Shown here one piece after another: positions 11,924-23,760 of a stretch of DNA of 64,000 nt. Origin of the DNA: Tamarix chinensis (Eukaryota; Streptophyta; Magnoliopsida; Caryophyllales; Tamaricaceae); the NCBI GenBank assembly GCA_030549775.1, contig CM060173.1, positions 68,535,867-68,599,866 on the forward strand, in the 5' to 3' direction. The translations under genes and the position numbers were made by a program. How positions within the stretch are numbered: position 1 is the stretch's first letter; the number at the start of each line of letters is the position of its first letter. Below the pieces are notes generated by a model that ran no database searches, had not been told where the DNA came from, and worked only from the letters and a program-made list of their open reading frames with translations.

Positions 11924-13186
11924 TGATAATATAATCAAATGCAAACTAAATCCAATTATACTATAAGAACAAGTGAAATTCAGTTAGAGAAAATGCTAAG
12001 GTTTCGGTCAATCCCCTCAACCCCAATGTGATAGAATATTTACCCCAAATCCCAAATTAAAATAATTTGTCATGAATGCCAACCAAAGTATGTATTGTAA
12101 TGCTCTCTCAAGCCACTACACCCTATTGTCTATTAAGACTCATCTATCTCTAGTATGAATGCAAAAATAGGCAATGCATTATTATGTATCATATTCCCTT
12201 CTTTTTAGTTGTAGAAGACAACCAACGTCTCTCGACTTTGTGGTTTGATTTCTAGTCATGCTACTGGAGCCCACTCCGACTCATCTCTCGAATCTTGTCG
12301 GGTTTCTCTAAATAATAATAGAAAAGTGATCAATTTTCTCTATTATTCCAATTAAATTATTAGCACAACACATATGACAATTAATTAGATTGGGCAGGGT
12401 TTAGATTCTCAACACATCTGGATCAGGGGATTTCCCTTCACCTCAGCATAGATCAATTAGCCAAGCATGGCTTTCATTAAGCTCAATATCTTGAACATAG
12501 ATAATTGCATCAATTGAAAACAATGAATAAAATCCAAAGAAAAAAAATACAATAGCCTCTTTATTCAAGATGAGAAATTCACTGTTCAATCTGTCTGACT
12601 GGGAACAAGAAATTGAGATCAAAAGATGGAAGATTGTGGATGAGATGGAGGTGGGATTTGATTGGACGATGCCAAATACGAAACCCTAGATCTCTCTTTA
12701 GTGTTCTCAAAGCCGTCTTCTTTTGATTCCATCCGTTTCTCCCCTCCAGAATGCATGAAAAATATGTTTATATAGACGTAACTATCCATCAACACGGCCG
12801 TTTCAATTCTTCAACTTTGCGCATGTTTTGTATTCTAGCCATAACTTCTACGTTTCACTTTGGATTGATCTGATTTTTGATGCGTTGGAAATCTATCAAA
12901 AATATCTACAACTTTCGTATTCAATATTTTTCCAAATTCGTAACGCATCATGTCTTTATTTTGAAGTCTTTATTCCTTTTCACACTTTGAGCACTTGCGT
13001 TTTCTTCTATTTTGTTCCAGCTATTGCGTTTTAGCTCCTTTTGATCCCATATTCTTGAAATACCTACAAAATATGATCAAGAGAAGTAAAAAAGAACAAG
13101 TGGACTAAATTATGAAAAAAATCATGATACAATCACATTAAATCTTCATGTTAAAGTCCATATAATTGACATATTTCGTGCTTATC
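11924..13186 (-). mobile_element. Putative nested LTR, reversed
   Basis: Block of about 1.26 kb with different texture from the LTR around it. On the minus strand it begins TGATAAGCACG and ends GATTATATTATCA, so it has TG...CA ends with TGATAA/TTATCA symmetry. A minus-strand TATA motif (CTATATAAAC) lies at 12767-12776. No coding domain is visible, and I could not find a convincing target duplication (CCTAA left, ATAAT right). The boundaries are therefore provisional. The frame at 12828-13034 (+) inside it is not credible as a gene. Confidence 0.4.
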
Positions 13187-14233
13187 AATAATAAAATATA
13201 ATAATAAATTATTCTTGTTCATTTATGTACCTTATATTTCACTATCCTAATCATGTCACTCATTTGTCTTTTTACAATTGTGTTACCATGTGATACTTAT
13301 CCTTACTCAGTTATCACATGATCTACTACTTAAACCTCATGTGGACCTTATGTGTAGAATGCCTCATATGGAGTAGTTACATAACTTAGCATGATTTTTT
13401 ATATTCTCATACCTTATGTCCTACCATGTCTAGTCATGTATTTATAAGCATGAATCCTTAACCCCGCATTTTATCATATGTCAGCACATGTCTCATATTT
13501 TCTCTCCTACTACCACATGTATGATGTATATTTATGACTAAATATTTCATATGGACACGCTTTACTATAGCTATCGCATATTGTCTCACTCTTCTCTTTT
13601 TATGTATGACTTTCCTTAACATTTATTGAGCAGGCAATTAATAATCTATTATATACTTCGTGAAATTTTATGATCAGTTGTATGAGTGGAACAGTTTGTG
13701 TATCACATGTATACTTAACCATGAGTATTTTATGTTAAATATTACCATGTTTTATAAGTATTATGTTTCCTCTCATGAGTTAGGTAGTAGAAATTTACTC
13801 AGTACTAGACCCATATTGATACTAACTTGGTTGAATGGGTCCTATAATGATCTACTGATGGATTAGAGAAAACCTCTTATGCAGGCTTGAGATCAACTGT
13901 TAATGATGGGTTAGAGGCTTGGGCTTTAAAAGAATATGCAACCAGAGTTTTATCCCTTGGGGATTTGTCTTTATTTATCTTTATTTACTTTTGAAAAATT
14001 TTCAAGTGTTGCATTCAAATTTTAATGGTGTTCAAATCAAATTTTGATTTCCTGTTACTTTGCTAAGATTTTAAAATCTAGGTTTATTTCATAAGTTTTC
14101 CACTGATATGATCAGCAATGATTTTATTGAGTGATATTGTTCAATTTCCATCTATCATCGAATATCTCCTTGCTAGAGTTTATCTTCACAGTATATATGT
14201 TGTTTGAACTTTAGTTGGAAAGGTTTTAGCATT

Positions 14234-14281
14234 GCATCTAACATGAGATAGATGAGGAACATTTATCTTGTTGTAGATGTG
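14234..14281 (+). other. Conserved 3' hairpin of giant LTR 3, covarying form
   Basis: Arms GCATCTAACA (14234-14243) and TGTTGTAGATGTG (14269-14281) pair with one bulge. They stand where LTR 1 has CACTTGGTAC/GTACTAAGTG and are again followed by CCGGTAACATTCC. The arm sequence differs but the pairing is kept. Confidence 0.55.
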
Positions 14282-14373
14282 CCGGTAACATTCCCCATTT
14301 TTTATTTTATCTTCCACATTATTCTGTTAAATGATTTTTTTTCAAAAATGAATTTTGGGGGTGTTACACATGA

Positions 14374-15600
14374 ACAATGTGTACATGCTTAATGTTAAAT
14401 CAATAAAATTGCACAATGCATGTTTAAGTACAATTGATAGCAATGCATGGTTATGGCATAAAATCATTGCACTTCTTAGTATTGGCTTATTAAACAAACT
14501 TGGTTGAAAGAACTAGTACATGATCTTCCAAATTTGATATTTGGAAAAGATAGATTATGTGATTTTTTCCAACAAGGGAAACAACATAGGATTACCTTCA
14601 AATCTAAAAATGTTGTGATCACATCTCAACCACTGGGTTTAATAGGATTTGTAGCATGGGTGGTTGTAGATATACATTATTCATTATAGATGATTACTCA
14701 TATTCTACCTAAACATTATTTATTTCTTCTAATTATGATGCTTTTAATTCCTTTCTTGTGATTGATAAGAAAATTAAAGTAGAAAAAAGAGCTATGATTC
14801 ATTCTATAAGGAAAGATCATGGAAAGGATTTTGAGAATGCCATATTCATAGGCTTATGTGATAAAAATGGTATTGCACATAACTTTTTAGCACTAAGAAC
14901 ACCACTACAAAATAGAGTGGTGGAAACAATAAAAATAAAACATTGATGATGACTGCAAGAACCATGTTACTACAAGCTTCCAAAATACTTTTGGGCCGAA
15001 GCCATTGCCACACAAATTTTGTAATGAATAGAGTACTCATATGGGCTATCTTGAAAAGGACACTCTATGAGATCTGCAAAAGTAAGAAACTAAATGTGAG
15101 TTATTTATGCACATTTGGTTGCAAATTATTTATCCTCAATAATAGAAAAGAAATATGGGTATGTTTGACTCCAAGTAGGATGAAGGTATCTTCATTGGGT
15201 ACCTCGTTACATAATAAATCTTACAACACCTTCGATAAACAAATAATTTTAGCTAAAGAATTTATGCATGCTACTTTTGATGAATCTTTCTCTATTATGT
15301 AGAAATCCCTAGAGGAAGAAGTAGTACCTTCTATCAAAGGTAAGAGATTACTGGAAAATGATCACAAAGAAGATGAGAAAGATGAAGAACCTCAAATTAA
15401 TCAACAAGAAGATGAAGTGAGAGAGGAGCTTTCTAGTGTATGGAGATATACCTATAGGCACTCGCAGGAGCTCATCATTAGCAATCTAATGAAAGGAGTT
15501 GCAATAAGATCCTCAATAGGTAAAATTTTTAATCACTTAGAATTTCTATCTCAAATAGAATCTAAGTCTCACTTAGAATCCATGAATGATGAAATTTAGA
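14374..15600 (+). pseudogene. Copia integrase and linker
   Basis: Broken frames follow copia order. A GAG-pre-integrase segment with 'NAWLWHKIIALLSIGLLNK' lies at about 14433. The open stretch 14504-14689 corresponds to the 'LP...FGKDRLCDF..GKQHR' block. The integrase core follows with Asp in 'DDYSY', 'RKDHGKDFENAIF' and 'RTPLQNRVVET' near 14680-14945, so the D-D-E residues are still readable though frames change. 14943-15302 and 15417-15599 cover the integrase C-terminal part and the acidic linker to RT. The integrase would have joined element cDNA to the chromosome. Stops and frameshifts make it dead. Confidence 0.8.
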
Positions 15601-15654
15601 TCATGGTAATATAAGATAAGCTTAACAAATTTGAGAGGAATAAAGTTTCAAAAT

Positions 15655-16245
15655 TAATCATGTTACCTCAAAATACACCCATCATTTGGGCTAAATGGGT
15701 CTTTAGAAGCTAGCTAGATGAAGGGGTGATGTGTTTAGAAACAAATCTAGATTAGTTTCCAAAGGATACAACCAAGAGGAAGGCAATGATTTCGAGGAAA
15801 CATTACCCTTATAGCTAAACTCAAAGCTATACGTATGCTCCTTGCATTCGCATCATACATGTGATTCGCATTATATCAAATGAATGTCAAAAATTCCTTT
15901 TTTAATTGATTTTTTGAATAATATTAATATTTTAAGCAACCACCTTATTTTGAACTCAAAACCTAACCATGTTTACAAACTCAATAAGACACTTTATGGT
16001 TTAAGACAAGCTCCTAAAGCCTGGTATTAAATTATGAGTAAATTTCTAGGTTTTGAAAGATGTAAAATTGATATAAATCATTTTCTAAAGAAAACTAATA
16101 ATGAAGTATCGCTTGCATAAATAAATGTTGATGACATAATATTCGTTGCTACTAATGAGTCCATATGTAAAGACTTTTCTACCTTGATGTGTAATGAGTT
16201 TCAAATGAGCATGATGGGTGAGTTGACCAATTTCCTTGGAATCCC
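15655..16245 (+). pseudogene. Copia reverse transcriptase, N-terminal part
   Basis: Copia RT readable in several frames. 'NTPIIWAKWVFR' near 15670 is the start of the RT domain. A 'TLYGLRQAPKAWY'-like stretch lies near 15990-16030. NVDDIIFVATNES at about 16122-16160 is the catalytic YVDD block with Tyr changed to Asn but both Asp kept. 'GELTNFLGIPMM' then breaks at the Gypsy element inserted at 16251, and the next residues resume at 22997. Confidence 0.82.
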
Positions 16246-16250
16246 AATGA

Positions 16251-17076
16251 TGCGAATCAAAGGGAAGGTAAACAACTGGGATCTATCATCAATTGTTATT
16301 TATGTTGGTAGGTTGAAATTGCAAGAAACACTTTGGTTTAAGGATGTTAAACTCAATGAATGTTGTAGAATGGAAGGATAAGGTTCTTCGAATGTTGAAG
16401 GCACATTCAACGTTTGAATGAAGAAAGGAATGCCCGAGCACTTCCTGGCTAGATAAATCTCCAAAAGAGAGAAAAAAGAAGTGTTAAACTTGAGGTTTTT
16501 ATTCAAATGATCTTCACTATTCTGCGTGTGCAAGCTTAGGGAGTATATATAGGCAAGGTGGTCAACCGTAAGTCCTTAAACCAGCCGGTTAAGTCTCTTA
16601 ATTCAAGCTACCTTAACTCACTTGAATTAAGCCTGTATAATATCTAAACTTACTCATAATATCATCATTTAAAAGATATTAATGACTAACATTACAAAGT
16701 CACACAATCAACTATGGTATGAAATTAAAACAAAACCCTAGCTTACATAAAATACACTTAGGGTTTACAACAAGTTTAATATAACTAATTAAAATATCAC
16801 TATATCATATTGTAGTGTCATCCCATGTATGCCATAGCCTTACATGCTTTGAATGCCTGTACACTTTAAATATCTCTGTGTGTGTTAGTATCTTTGCCTT
16901 GCAAATACGTAATATACCTGCAAGAATATCTTGAATCGTTTTCAATACCAAGCATAGACATATTATCAAGAACATTTAAAATGATTGGCTCCATTATTAA
17001 GAAAGCTAATTCTTCCTTACCATGAGAATCATTAGAAATATGAGAATCATTAGATGCACTAGAAGCACTTGCATCA
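16251..17076 (-). repeat. Gypsy 1 3' LTR
   Basis: 826 bp, aligning along its length with 22160-22991. On the minus strand it starts TGATGC next to the polypurine tract and ends in GCA. A minus-strand TATA-like CCTATATATACTCCC lies at about 16540-16554, with the matching site at about 22449-22463 in the other LTR. Confidence 0.9.
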
Positions 17077-18198
17077 TTCTCCCCAAGTTGAGAAGAATTT
17101 TTCATCAAAATATCATTAGTATAATAAGGAGACAAATCACCAATATTAAAAGTTCTTGAAATTCCACCATAATGATTTGGAATTTCAAGTTCATAAGCAT
17201 TATCCCCAAACTTTCTTAATATTGTAAAATGTCCATTTGCTCTTGGCATTAGTTTATTTTTATGTAAATTAGAAAATCTTTCTTTACGTAAATGTAACCA
17301 AACTAAGTCACCAGGAGAAAATACCTTTGGGTTTCTATGCTTATTCGCTTGAGATTTATACTTAGCATTAGCTTTTTTCATGTTAGTTTTTAATTTCTGA
17401 TGAAGATGTTGAAAGAATTTGACTCTATCCTCAACTTCATAATTTTGTAATTCACCTTTCTTTAAAGGAATCATATTGATTGGTATGTCTGGATTCACTC
17501 CATAAACCACCTCAAACGGACTAGTTTGAGTAATACTTGATGGAATTCAATTGTAAGTAAACTATGCATGAGCTAACTTAACATCCCAATCCTTAGTGCT
17601 TTTATTAACCAAACCTCTTAATAATTTACCAAGAGTTTGATTAGTTACCTCAGTTTGACCATCAGTTTGTGGATGATGTGAAGTGCTAAATAAAAATTTA
17701 GTACCAAGCATATGCCATAAATTTTTCCAAAAATAACTCATAAACTTGACATCCCAATCTAATACTATGCTTTTAGGCACACCATTAACAATTTCTCCAA
17801 ATTACAAGTTAGCAACAAGCACGGCATCATCGGTTTTATTTCATGGAATAAAATGAGCCATTTTAGAAAATATATTTACCACCACAAGAATAGAATATGT
17901 ACCACATTGTGTTCTTGGTAACCCTAAGATAAAGTCCATACTAACTCCTTCTCATGGTTTATCAAGAATTGGTTAAGGTGTGTATAAGCCTTTATGAAAG
18001 TAACTCTTACATTTTTGACATATAGGACATCTACTTATCATAGCTTGTACATATTTAATCATTCGTGACCAATAGAAATTTTCTTGTAACATTTCCATAG
18101 TCTTATGTATACCAAAATGTCCCGCAATGCTACCTTCATGTATTTCTTTAATCAGAAAGTCTCGAATACTAGATCTAGGAATTTAAGTTTTATTTAGT
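16866..18198 (-). pseudogene. Gypsy 1 integrase
   Basis: Reading from 18198 downward: an HHCC zinc region (HEGSIAGHFGIHK ... CPICQKC), then the core with '[11 protein letters not shown]', 'VLDWDVKF' and '[16 protein letters not shown]', which keeps the D, D and E positions, then a C-terminal part at 16866-17510 with 'FSPGDLVWLHLRKERF' and 'TFNIGDLSPYY'. Stops separate the pieces. The last frame runs through the polypurine tract as 'LGEND' and about 70 residues into the 3' LTR, so the LTR encodes the protein tail. No chromodomain is evident. Confidence 0.88.
17077..17086 (-). other. Gypsy 1 polypurine tract
   Basis: Minus-strand TTGGGGAGAA directly abuts the 3' LTR start TGATGC. It primes plus-strand DNA synthesis in this family. 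Confidence 0.8.
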
Positions 18199-19619
18199 CT
18201 AAATAAAAAATCCATCTTGTATGAAATAATTACCATGGTATCCACTTTCTTTAAATGCACTAAATATATCCTTAAAATCTTCATCTTTAGGATACAATTC
18301 TTTTAACATTTCAAAACCTAAAATTTTGGCATCCATCATAACAAGTAATGTAGATCTACAAGAAAGAGCATCGTCTACTATATTTTCTTTTCCATCTAAA
18401 TTTTTGACAGAGAACGCAAAGGATTTAAGAAACTCACCCACTTTACATGTATTAGATTGACTTTCTTTTGACTATGTAAGTATTTTACACTTTCATGATC
18501 CGAATGTAACACAAAGGGTTTTGGTCTCAAATAATGACTCCATGTCTCTAGACTCTATATAATGGAAAAGAATTCCTTGTCATAAGTTTAATAGTTAAGT
18601 TTGGCTCCATTAAACTTTTTAGAGAAGAATGCTATAGGTTTTTTTTCTTGTGAAAGTATACCTCCTATTCCAACTTCACTAGCATCACAAGTTACATCAA
18701 AAAGAAGGTTAAAGTTGGGTAGAGATGAAACAAAAGCATTACAAAGTTTATTTTTGAGGGTCTCAAAAGCTTGAGTATCTTATTACCCCTAATAAAATTC
18801 ACCTTTTTTCATGACTTGTGTAATAGGTGTAGCTATAGTAGAAAAATCCTTAATAAATCTTCTATAAAAACTAGCTAACCCATGAAAACTTCTCACATGA
18901 TGAACAATTTTAGGGATAGGTCATTCTTGCATAGCTCTAATCTTATTAGGATCCACTTTAATTCCCTCACCACTAACAATATAGTATAGGAAAACTACAC
19001 TTGGAGGCATGAAGTCACATTTCTCAAGTTTTCCATAAAGTTTAGCTTTCCTTAGCAAATCAAACAATTTCCTCAAATGCACTAGGTGATCACGCCCATT
19101 TTTACTATACACAAGAATATCATCCAAATATACAACAATAAAATCACCAAGGAAAGATCAGAGAACATCATTCATAAGTCTCATAAATGAGCTAGGTACA
19201 TTACATAACCCAAAAGGCATAACCATCCACTCATAGAGACCATATTTAGTTTTAAAACCAGTTTTCTACTCATCTCCATCTCTAATCCTTAGTCAATGAT
19301 AACTACTTCTTAAATCGATTTTGGAAAATACTTGTACACCACAAATTTCATCTAGCATATCATCTAACCTAGGCATAGGAAAATGATATTTGATAGTAAT
19401 GTTATTTACTACCCTTGAATCTATACACATATGCCAAGTACCATCTTTTTTAGGCACTAGTAAAGCAGGAACACTACAAGGACTCATACTTTCTCCCACA
19501 AATCCTTTATCCATAAGCTCTTGAATTTTGTTTTTGTAATTCCTTAGCTTCCTCTGGGTTATATCTATAAGCCGGTTTATTTGGAAGTGGCATTCTAGGA
19601 ATAAGATCAATGGCATGTT
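18199..19619 (-). pseudogene. Gypsy 1 reverse transcriptase and RNase H
   Basis: RT starts near 19600 with '[15 protein letters not shown]', '[15 protein letters not shown]' and '[11 protein letters not shown]' (catalytic Asp kept). YMDDILVYSK near 19120 keeps the YxDD box. RNase H follows at about 18500-18760 with 'CDASEVGIGG', 'FFSKKFNGAKLNY' and a 'KEFF' box; the pre-integrase segment is at 18199-18441. Frames are interrupted by several stops, most explained by C-to-T changes. Confidence 0.88.
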
Positions 19620-20200
19620 CTATACCCCTTTTAGGTGGTAATCCAGGAGGTAAATCATTAGGAAATACATCATGATATTCATCAAGCAGCTTAGTTAGAT
19701 TAGGATTTTCAATTTGTTGCTCCACAATTTTAGAATCTTTACCAACTAAAGCATAGCAAATTCCTTCTTCTTCTATGAATTTTTCCATAGCCTTTTCATG
19801 TAAAAATAATCTCCTTTTTTCATCACTCAAAGGCATATGATCACATAAAGAAGGTGTCAATCTATAGAATTGTTTTCCTTTTTTCACCAAATATTCATTA
19901 GTTACTCCATCATGAGTTTCTTTTCTATCACATTACCATGTTATTCCTAAAAGTAAGCCACAAGAATCCATAGGCAAAACATCACACAAAACTTCATCAT
20001 GGTAGTCTCTAATGCAAAATGTGATTAGGGTTCTTTTGTTTACTTTAGCTCCTTTGTCTTTATTTAGCCATTGTAAAGAATAGGGTTTAGGATGATTAGT
20101 AGTCTCTAAACCAAGTTTCTTAACCATTTCTTCACTAGCAACATTTGTACACGAACCACTATCAATAATGTGTCTACAAACCATGTCGCCTATTTTAAAC
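19620..20200 (-). pseudogene. Gypsy 1 aspartic protease and linker
   Basis: The frame 19933-20184 contains the protease active-site motif IDSGSCTNVAS, then 'KPYSLQWLNKDKGAKVNKR' and 'DVLPMDSCGLLLGITW', the typical protease core of this gypsy group. 19507-19890 is the linker to RT with '[19 protein letters not shown]'. The enzyme would mature Gag-Pol. A stop separates protease from linker. Confidence 0.85.
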
Positions 20201-20389
20201 TAAGTCTTAAAAATTTTCTCTCTTTGAGTAGGTGTCACCTTAGGTTGGATTTCTAACACTTTTTGAATCACAAAACATAGGTATCATTCTTCTTCACCCA
20301 TGGTTAAGATTTCATTAGGATATTAAATTTCTAGATTCTCGTCATCACTACATGGTTCTATGTTTTGTATTTCACTCAAGGTTAAGGCT

Positions 20390-21287
20390 CTTTGGTTAGG
20401 ACATTCTCTAGCAAAGTGTCTATATCCTTTACATTTGAAGGATTATTTATTAGACATTTGAACTAACTTATTTTTACCTTTATCTTATTTGTTATTCTTT
20501 TTATCATATAAAGATGTTGGTTTAGATGTAATGGTATTCGAATAGGGTTTAGTTGAGGTTGAAACATTAGACTTAACATAGGCTTTGGTTGATTTAGTTT
20601 TTCTTTCAAATTTTAAAGCCAACTTAATCAAGTCATCAAGAGAATCATATGAATATATATCAACTTTATCTCTTATCATTATTCAATCCACCTAAATATC
20701 TTAAGTTTCCTAAATTTTTCTTAGGTGTTTCTTAAGTTTTTCCCAACATTTAATTTTTGATTTTTCTTGTCTTTTTTAAGTTGTCATACCAAATCCTAGC
20801 AAATCTTTTGAACTTAAGAGTAGCAAGCTTACATTTTCTCTCATCATCATACTCTTTAAATTCGAATATAGCTTCAATTTCATGCAACCAGTGAAAAAAT
20901 AATTCCACATTCAATTCACCATAAAATTCAGGAAGGTTAAGTTTGATACCTTGATCATCATTGTATGCATGTCTTACTTGGGATGGATGTATTCTTCTAT
21001 GATTGATTGAGCCAAATGAACTCATATCTTCTTCTCCATCTTCGGTTTGATGCAAATTTGGGTATCCACATCCTCCTTTTTCTTGGAAATCATGCCTCAT
21101 CTTTCCTTCCACACTATCTTCTATAGTTTCCATTCAATTTGGCCATAGACAATACTTCTTTGGCTAGCTCGGCTTCCACACTTTGTAGTTATTGTTGAAG
21201 TGTTTCTTGATTATGGATTTGAGCATCCATACATGTGGTTAAACTCTTGATACACTCTACCAAGGCATGAACGTCTTCACTTGCCAT
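20390..21287 (-). pseudogene. Gypsy 1 gag
   Basis: A likely start MASEDVHALVECIKSL lies at 21287. The retrotransposon gag core follows: 'KLNLPEFYGELNVELFFHWL' and 'KLATLKFKRFARIWYDNL' at 20750-21133. The segment at 20485-20679 is the Lys/Ser/Thr-rich region before the knuckle. The zinc knuckle near 20400-20440 reads SFKCKGYRHFARECPNQ: the first Cys is Ser, the other ligands remain. Several stops interrupt it. Confidence 0.82.
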
Positions 21288-22139
21288 AGTGAAGTTGGTA
21301 CACACTAATTTCTTACACAAAAGAATGCAGCAAATTGTGTAGGTGTTAGAAGTTTCCTACAACCAAAAACAAATAGAAAAGATTTTGCTAATTCTCAAGC
21401 AAATATTGATCACATCTTGCCTATTTTATTCACGCACAAAAGGAAAGACAATGGTTTAATGACACAACATGTATTTTTGGCTCAAAAATGGCCAAATGGT
21501 GTTTTCTTTTCTAACACACAACAAGCCACATAAAATAACAACAAAGGCTATCGGATCTACTTCAATGAAGTGAAATATTCAAGTTGAAGATGTTGATTAC
21601 ACACCACTAGAAGACATGAACCAGAAAAGGGAGAAGAGTATGTGTTGAATTTGGAGAATCAAATATAAGAACCAAAGTTACAAAAAAAATTATCCTTCAA
21701 ACCAAGTTTTTTTCACACCAGGGATGCCAGGGAGGTTTATCCTTGGTTAATATGATATATGGAGAAATAGAAATGGAAATATAACCTACTGGACCAATGG
21801 AGAAAGGAAAAGAAAAGGAAAGGATCAGAATAAGTTGAGGTAATGGCTAGAAGTTAGAATGAAACTGGTTGAAGATCGAAAAAAGGAAAGGAGAGGAGAT
21901 GGCATCGAAGGGAAGTGGATGATCTTCTCTTAGTTGAGGGTGCATGTATCTTCAACAAGATTATTGCAAGATTTAAAACCTTAAATCAATAACTCATTGA
22001 AGATTCAATATTGGAATGAAGATGCAAGAAATGGTTGAAGATGGCTGGGTCGGTGATTTCTTGTAGGTTGGTTTTCTTGCATGCAACAACAAGAATTTAC
22101 AATATCTTGCACCAACGCAAATATGTAATGGATTTGGAA
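21288..22139 (-). other. Gypsy 1 5' untranslated leader
   Basis: About 850 bp between primer site and gag start. No coding signal; frames at 21994-22250 on either strand are chance openings or run into the LTR. Confidence 0.7.
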
Positions 22140-22151
22140 GCTTTGATACCA
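22140..22151 (-). other. Gypsy 1 primer-binding site
   Basis: Minus-strand TGGTATCAAAGC, one mismatch to the initiator tRNA-Met complement TGGTATCAGAGC, eight bases inside the 5' LTR. Confidence 0.88.
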
Positions 22152-22159
22152 AAATTTGA

Positions 22160-22991
22160 TGTGAATCAAAGGGAAGGTAAACGAGCAAGATCTATCATCA
22201 ATTTTTATTTATGTTGGCAGGTTGAAATTGCAAGAAGCACTTCAGTTTGAGGATGTTAAACTCGATGAATGTTGCAAAATGGAAGGATAAGGTTCTTCGA
22301 ATGTTGAAGGCACATTCAATGTTTGAATGAGGAAAGGAATGCCCGGGTACTTCTTGGCTAGATAAATCTCCAAAAGAGTGAAAAAATAAGTGTTGAACTT
22401 GAAGTTTTTATTCAAATGATCTTCACTATCCTACATGTGCATGCTTAGGGAGTATATATAGGCAAGGTGGTCCACCTTAAGGCCTTAAACCAGCTGGTTA
22501 AGTCTCTTAATTCAAGCTACCTTAACTCAATTGAATTAAGCCTGTATAATATCTAAACTTACTCATAATATCATCATTTAAAAGATATTAATGACTAACA
22601 TTACAAAGTCACACAATCAACTATGGTACATACATGAAATTACAACAAAATCCTAGCTTACATAAAATACACTTAGGGTTTACAAAAAGTTTAATATAAC
22701 TAATGACAACATCACTATATCTTGTTGTAGTGTCATCCCATGTATGTCATAGCCTTGCATGCTTTGAATGCCTATACACTTTAAGTGTCTCTGTGTTTGT
22801 TAGTGTCTTCTCCTTGCAAATATGTAATATACCTATAAGAATATCTTGAATCGTTTTCAATACCAAGCATAGACATATTATCAATAATATTTAAAATGAT
22901 TGGCTCCATTATTATGAAAGCTAATTCTTCCTTACCTTAAGCATCATCAGAAATTTTAGAATCATTAGATGCACTAGATACACCTACAACA
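22160..22991 (-). repeat. Gypsy 1 5' LTR
   Basis: 832 bp. On the minus strand it begins TGTTGTAGGTG and ends ATTCACA. Aligned with 16251-17076; many transition differences indicate considerable age. Confidence 0.9.
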
Positions 22992-22996
22992 AATCA

Positions 22997-23760
22997 AAGG
23001 AATTAATATTTGTCAACTAATTAAAGTACATAAAAGAATTGCTTAAGTAGTTTGGAATGAATTATTACAACCCTTATAGTACACCTATTACCACAAATCA
23101 TAACATGGACGACAAAGGTAAGCTAGTTGATCAAAATCGATATCAATGTATGATCGAATCACTTCTTTATCTTACAATATCTAGACCTGATATCATATTT
23201 AGTATGTACCTATATGCTAAGTTTTAGTGTAATACCAAGGAATCTCATATAACCACTGACAAGAAAATCATTAGGTATATTATTAGCACACATAACCGAG
23301 GCTTATTTTACCCTAATGATACTCATAAAGCCTAATAGGATATTTTGACATTGATTTTATGGGATATAAAAATGATAGAAAAAGTACTTCAAGTACTTGT
23401 TGATTTCTAAGAGAAGCCTTAGTTAGCTGGCACAGTAAGAAATAATCTAGTGTAACACTTTCTATAGCTAAAGTAGAATATATAGCAACTGGTGCTTATT
23501 GTGTACAATTAGTCTAGATGAAACATCAAATAAGTGTTTATGGGATTAAAATAGAATAAAATCTAATTAAATTTGAAAACACTAGTGTTATATGTCTCAT
23601 TAAAAATCCCATTTGACACTCCAAGTCTAAACATGTAGAAATAAGGCGTCACTTCATAAGAGACCATGTTGAAAAAGGAGATGTATGTGTAGACTTTGTG
23701 GATACATTACACCAATGGGGGATATATTCACTAATCCATTAAATGAATAAGATTCAAGAT
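22997..23760 (+). pseudogene. Copia RT end and RNase H
   Basis: Resumes the frame cut at 16245: 'KSKELIFVN', then 'MIESLLYLTISRPDIIFSMY' near 23150, the normal end of copia RT. RNase H pieces follow: 'GYFDIDFMGYKNDRKSTS', 'ALVSWHSKK', 'SIAKVEYIATGAYC' and 'SKHVEIRRHFIRDHVEKGD' near 23620-23690. The acidic residues of RNase H are mostly readable, but with repeated frameshifts and stops. Confidence 0.85.

Larger units (their letters stand above)
8091..14368 (+). mobile_element. Giant solo LTR 3, with a nested insertion
   Basis: A 6.3 kb insertion starting TAGAACAACCC (decayed TG) and ending GGGGGTGTTACA, flanked by CATCA (8086-8090) and CATGA (14369-14373). Host copia protein resumes immediately after it. 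Its 3' end has the family signature: hairpin, then CCGGTAACATTCC, then AATTTTGGGGGTGTTACA. Inside are an (AT)n tract, a 29-bp repeat array and a foreign-looking 1.26 kb block at 11924-13186. Without that block the LTR is about 5.0 kb, close to the other copies. It is more diverged from LTR 1 than LTR 2 is. Confidence 0.72.
16251..22991 (-). mobile_element. Ty3/gypsy element 1, complete but dead
   Basis: A 6.7 kb element on the minus strand with two LTRs (16251-17076 and 22160-22991), a tRNA-Met primer site, gag, protease, RT, RNase H, integrase and a polypurine tract in normal order. Target duplication AATGA/AATCA (one mismatch). Excising it restores the copia RT frame. The two LTRs differ at many positions by eye, mostly transitions, and all open frames carry stops. 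The minus-strand LTR start TGATG, tRNA-Met priming and an integrase reading into the 3' LTR without a visible chromodomain suggest a chromovirus, possibly CRM-like; this is inference. Confidence 0.92.

Noticed and set aside
22140..22151. tRNA-like fragment
   Set aside because: It is only the 12-base primer-binding site, complementary to the tRNA 3' end; the same holds for 52721-52733. No full tRNA gene fold was seen.
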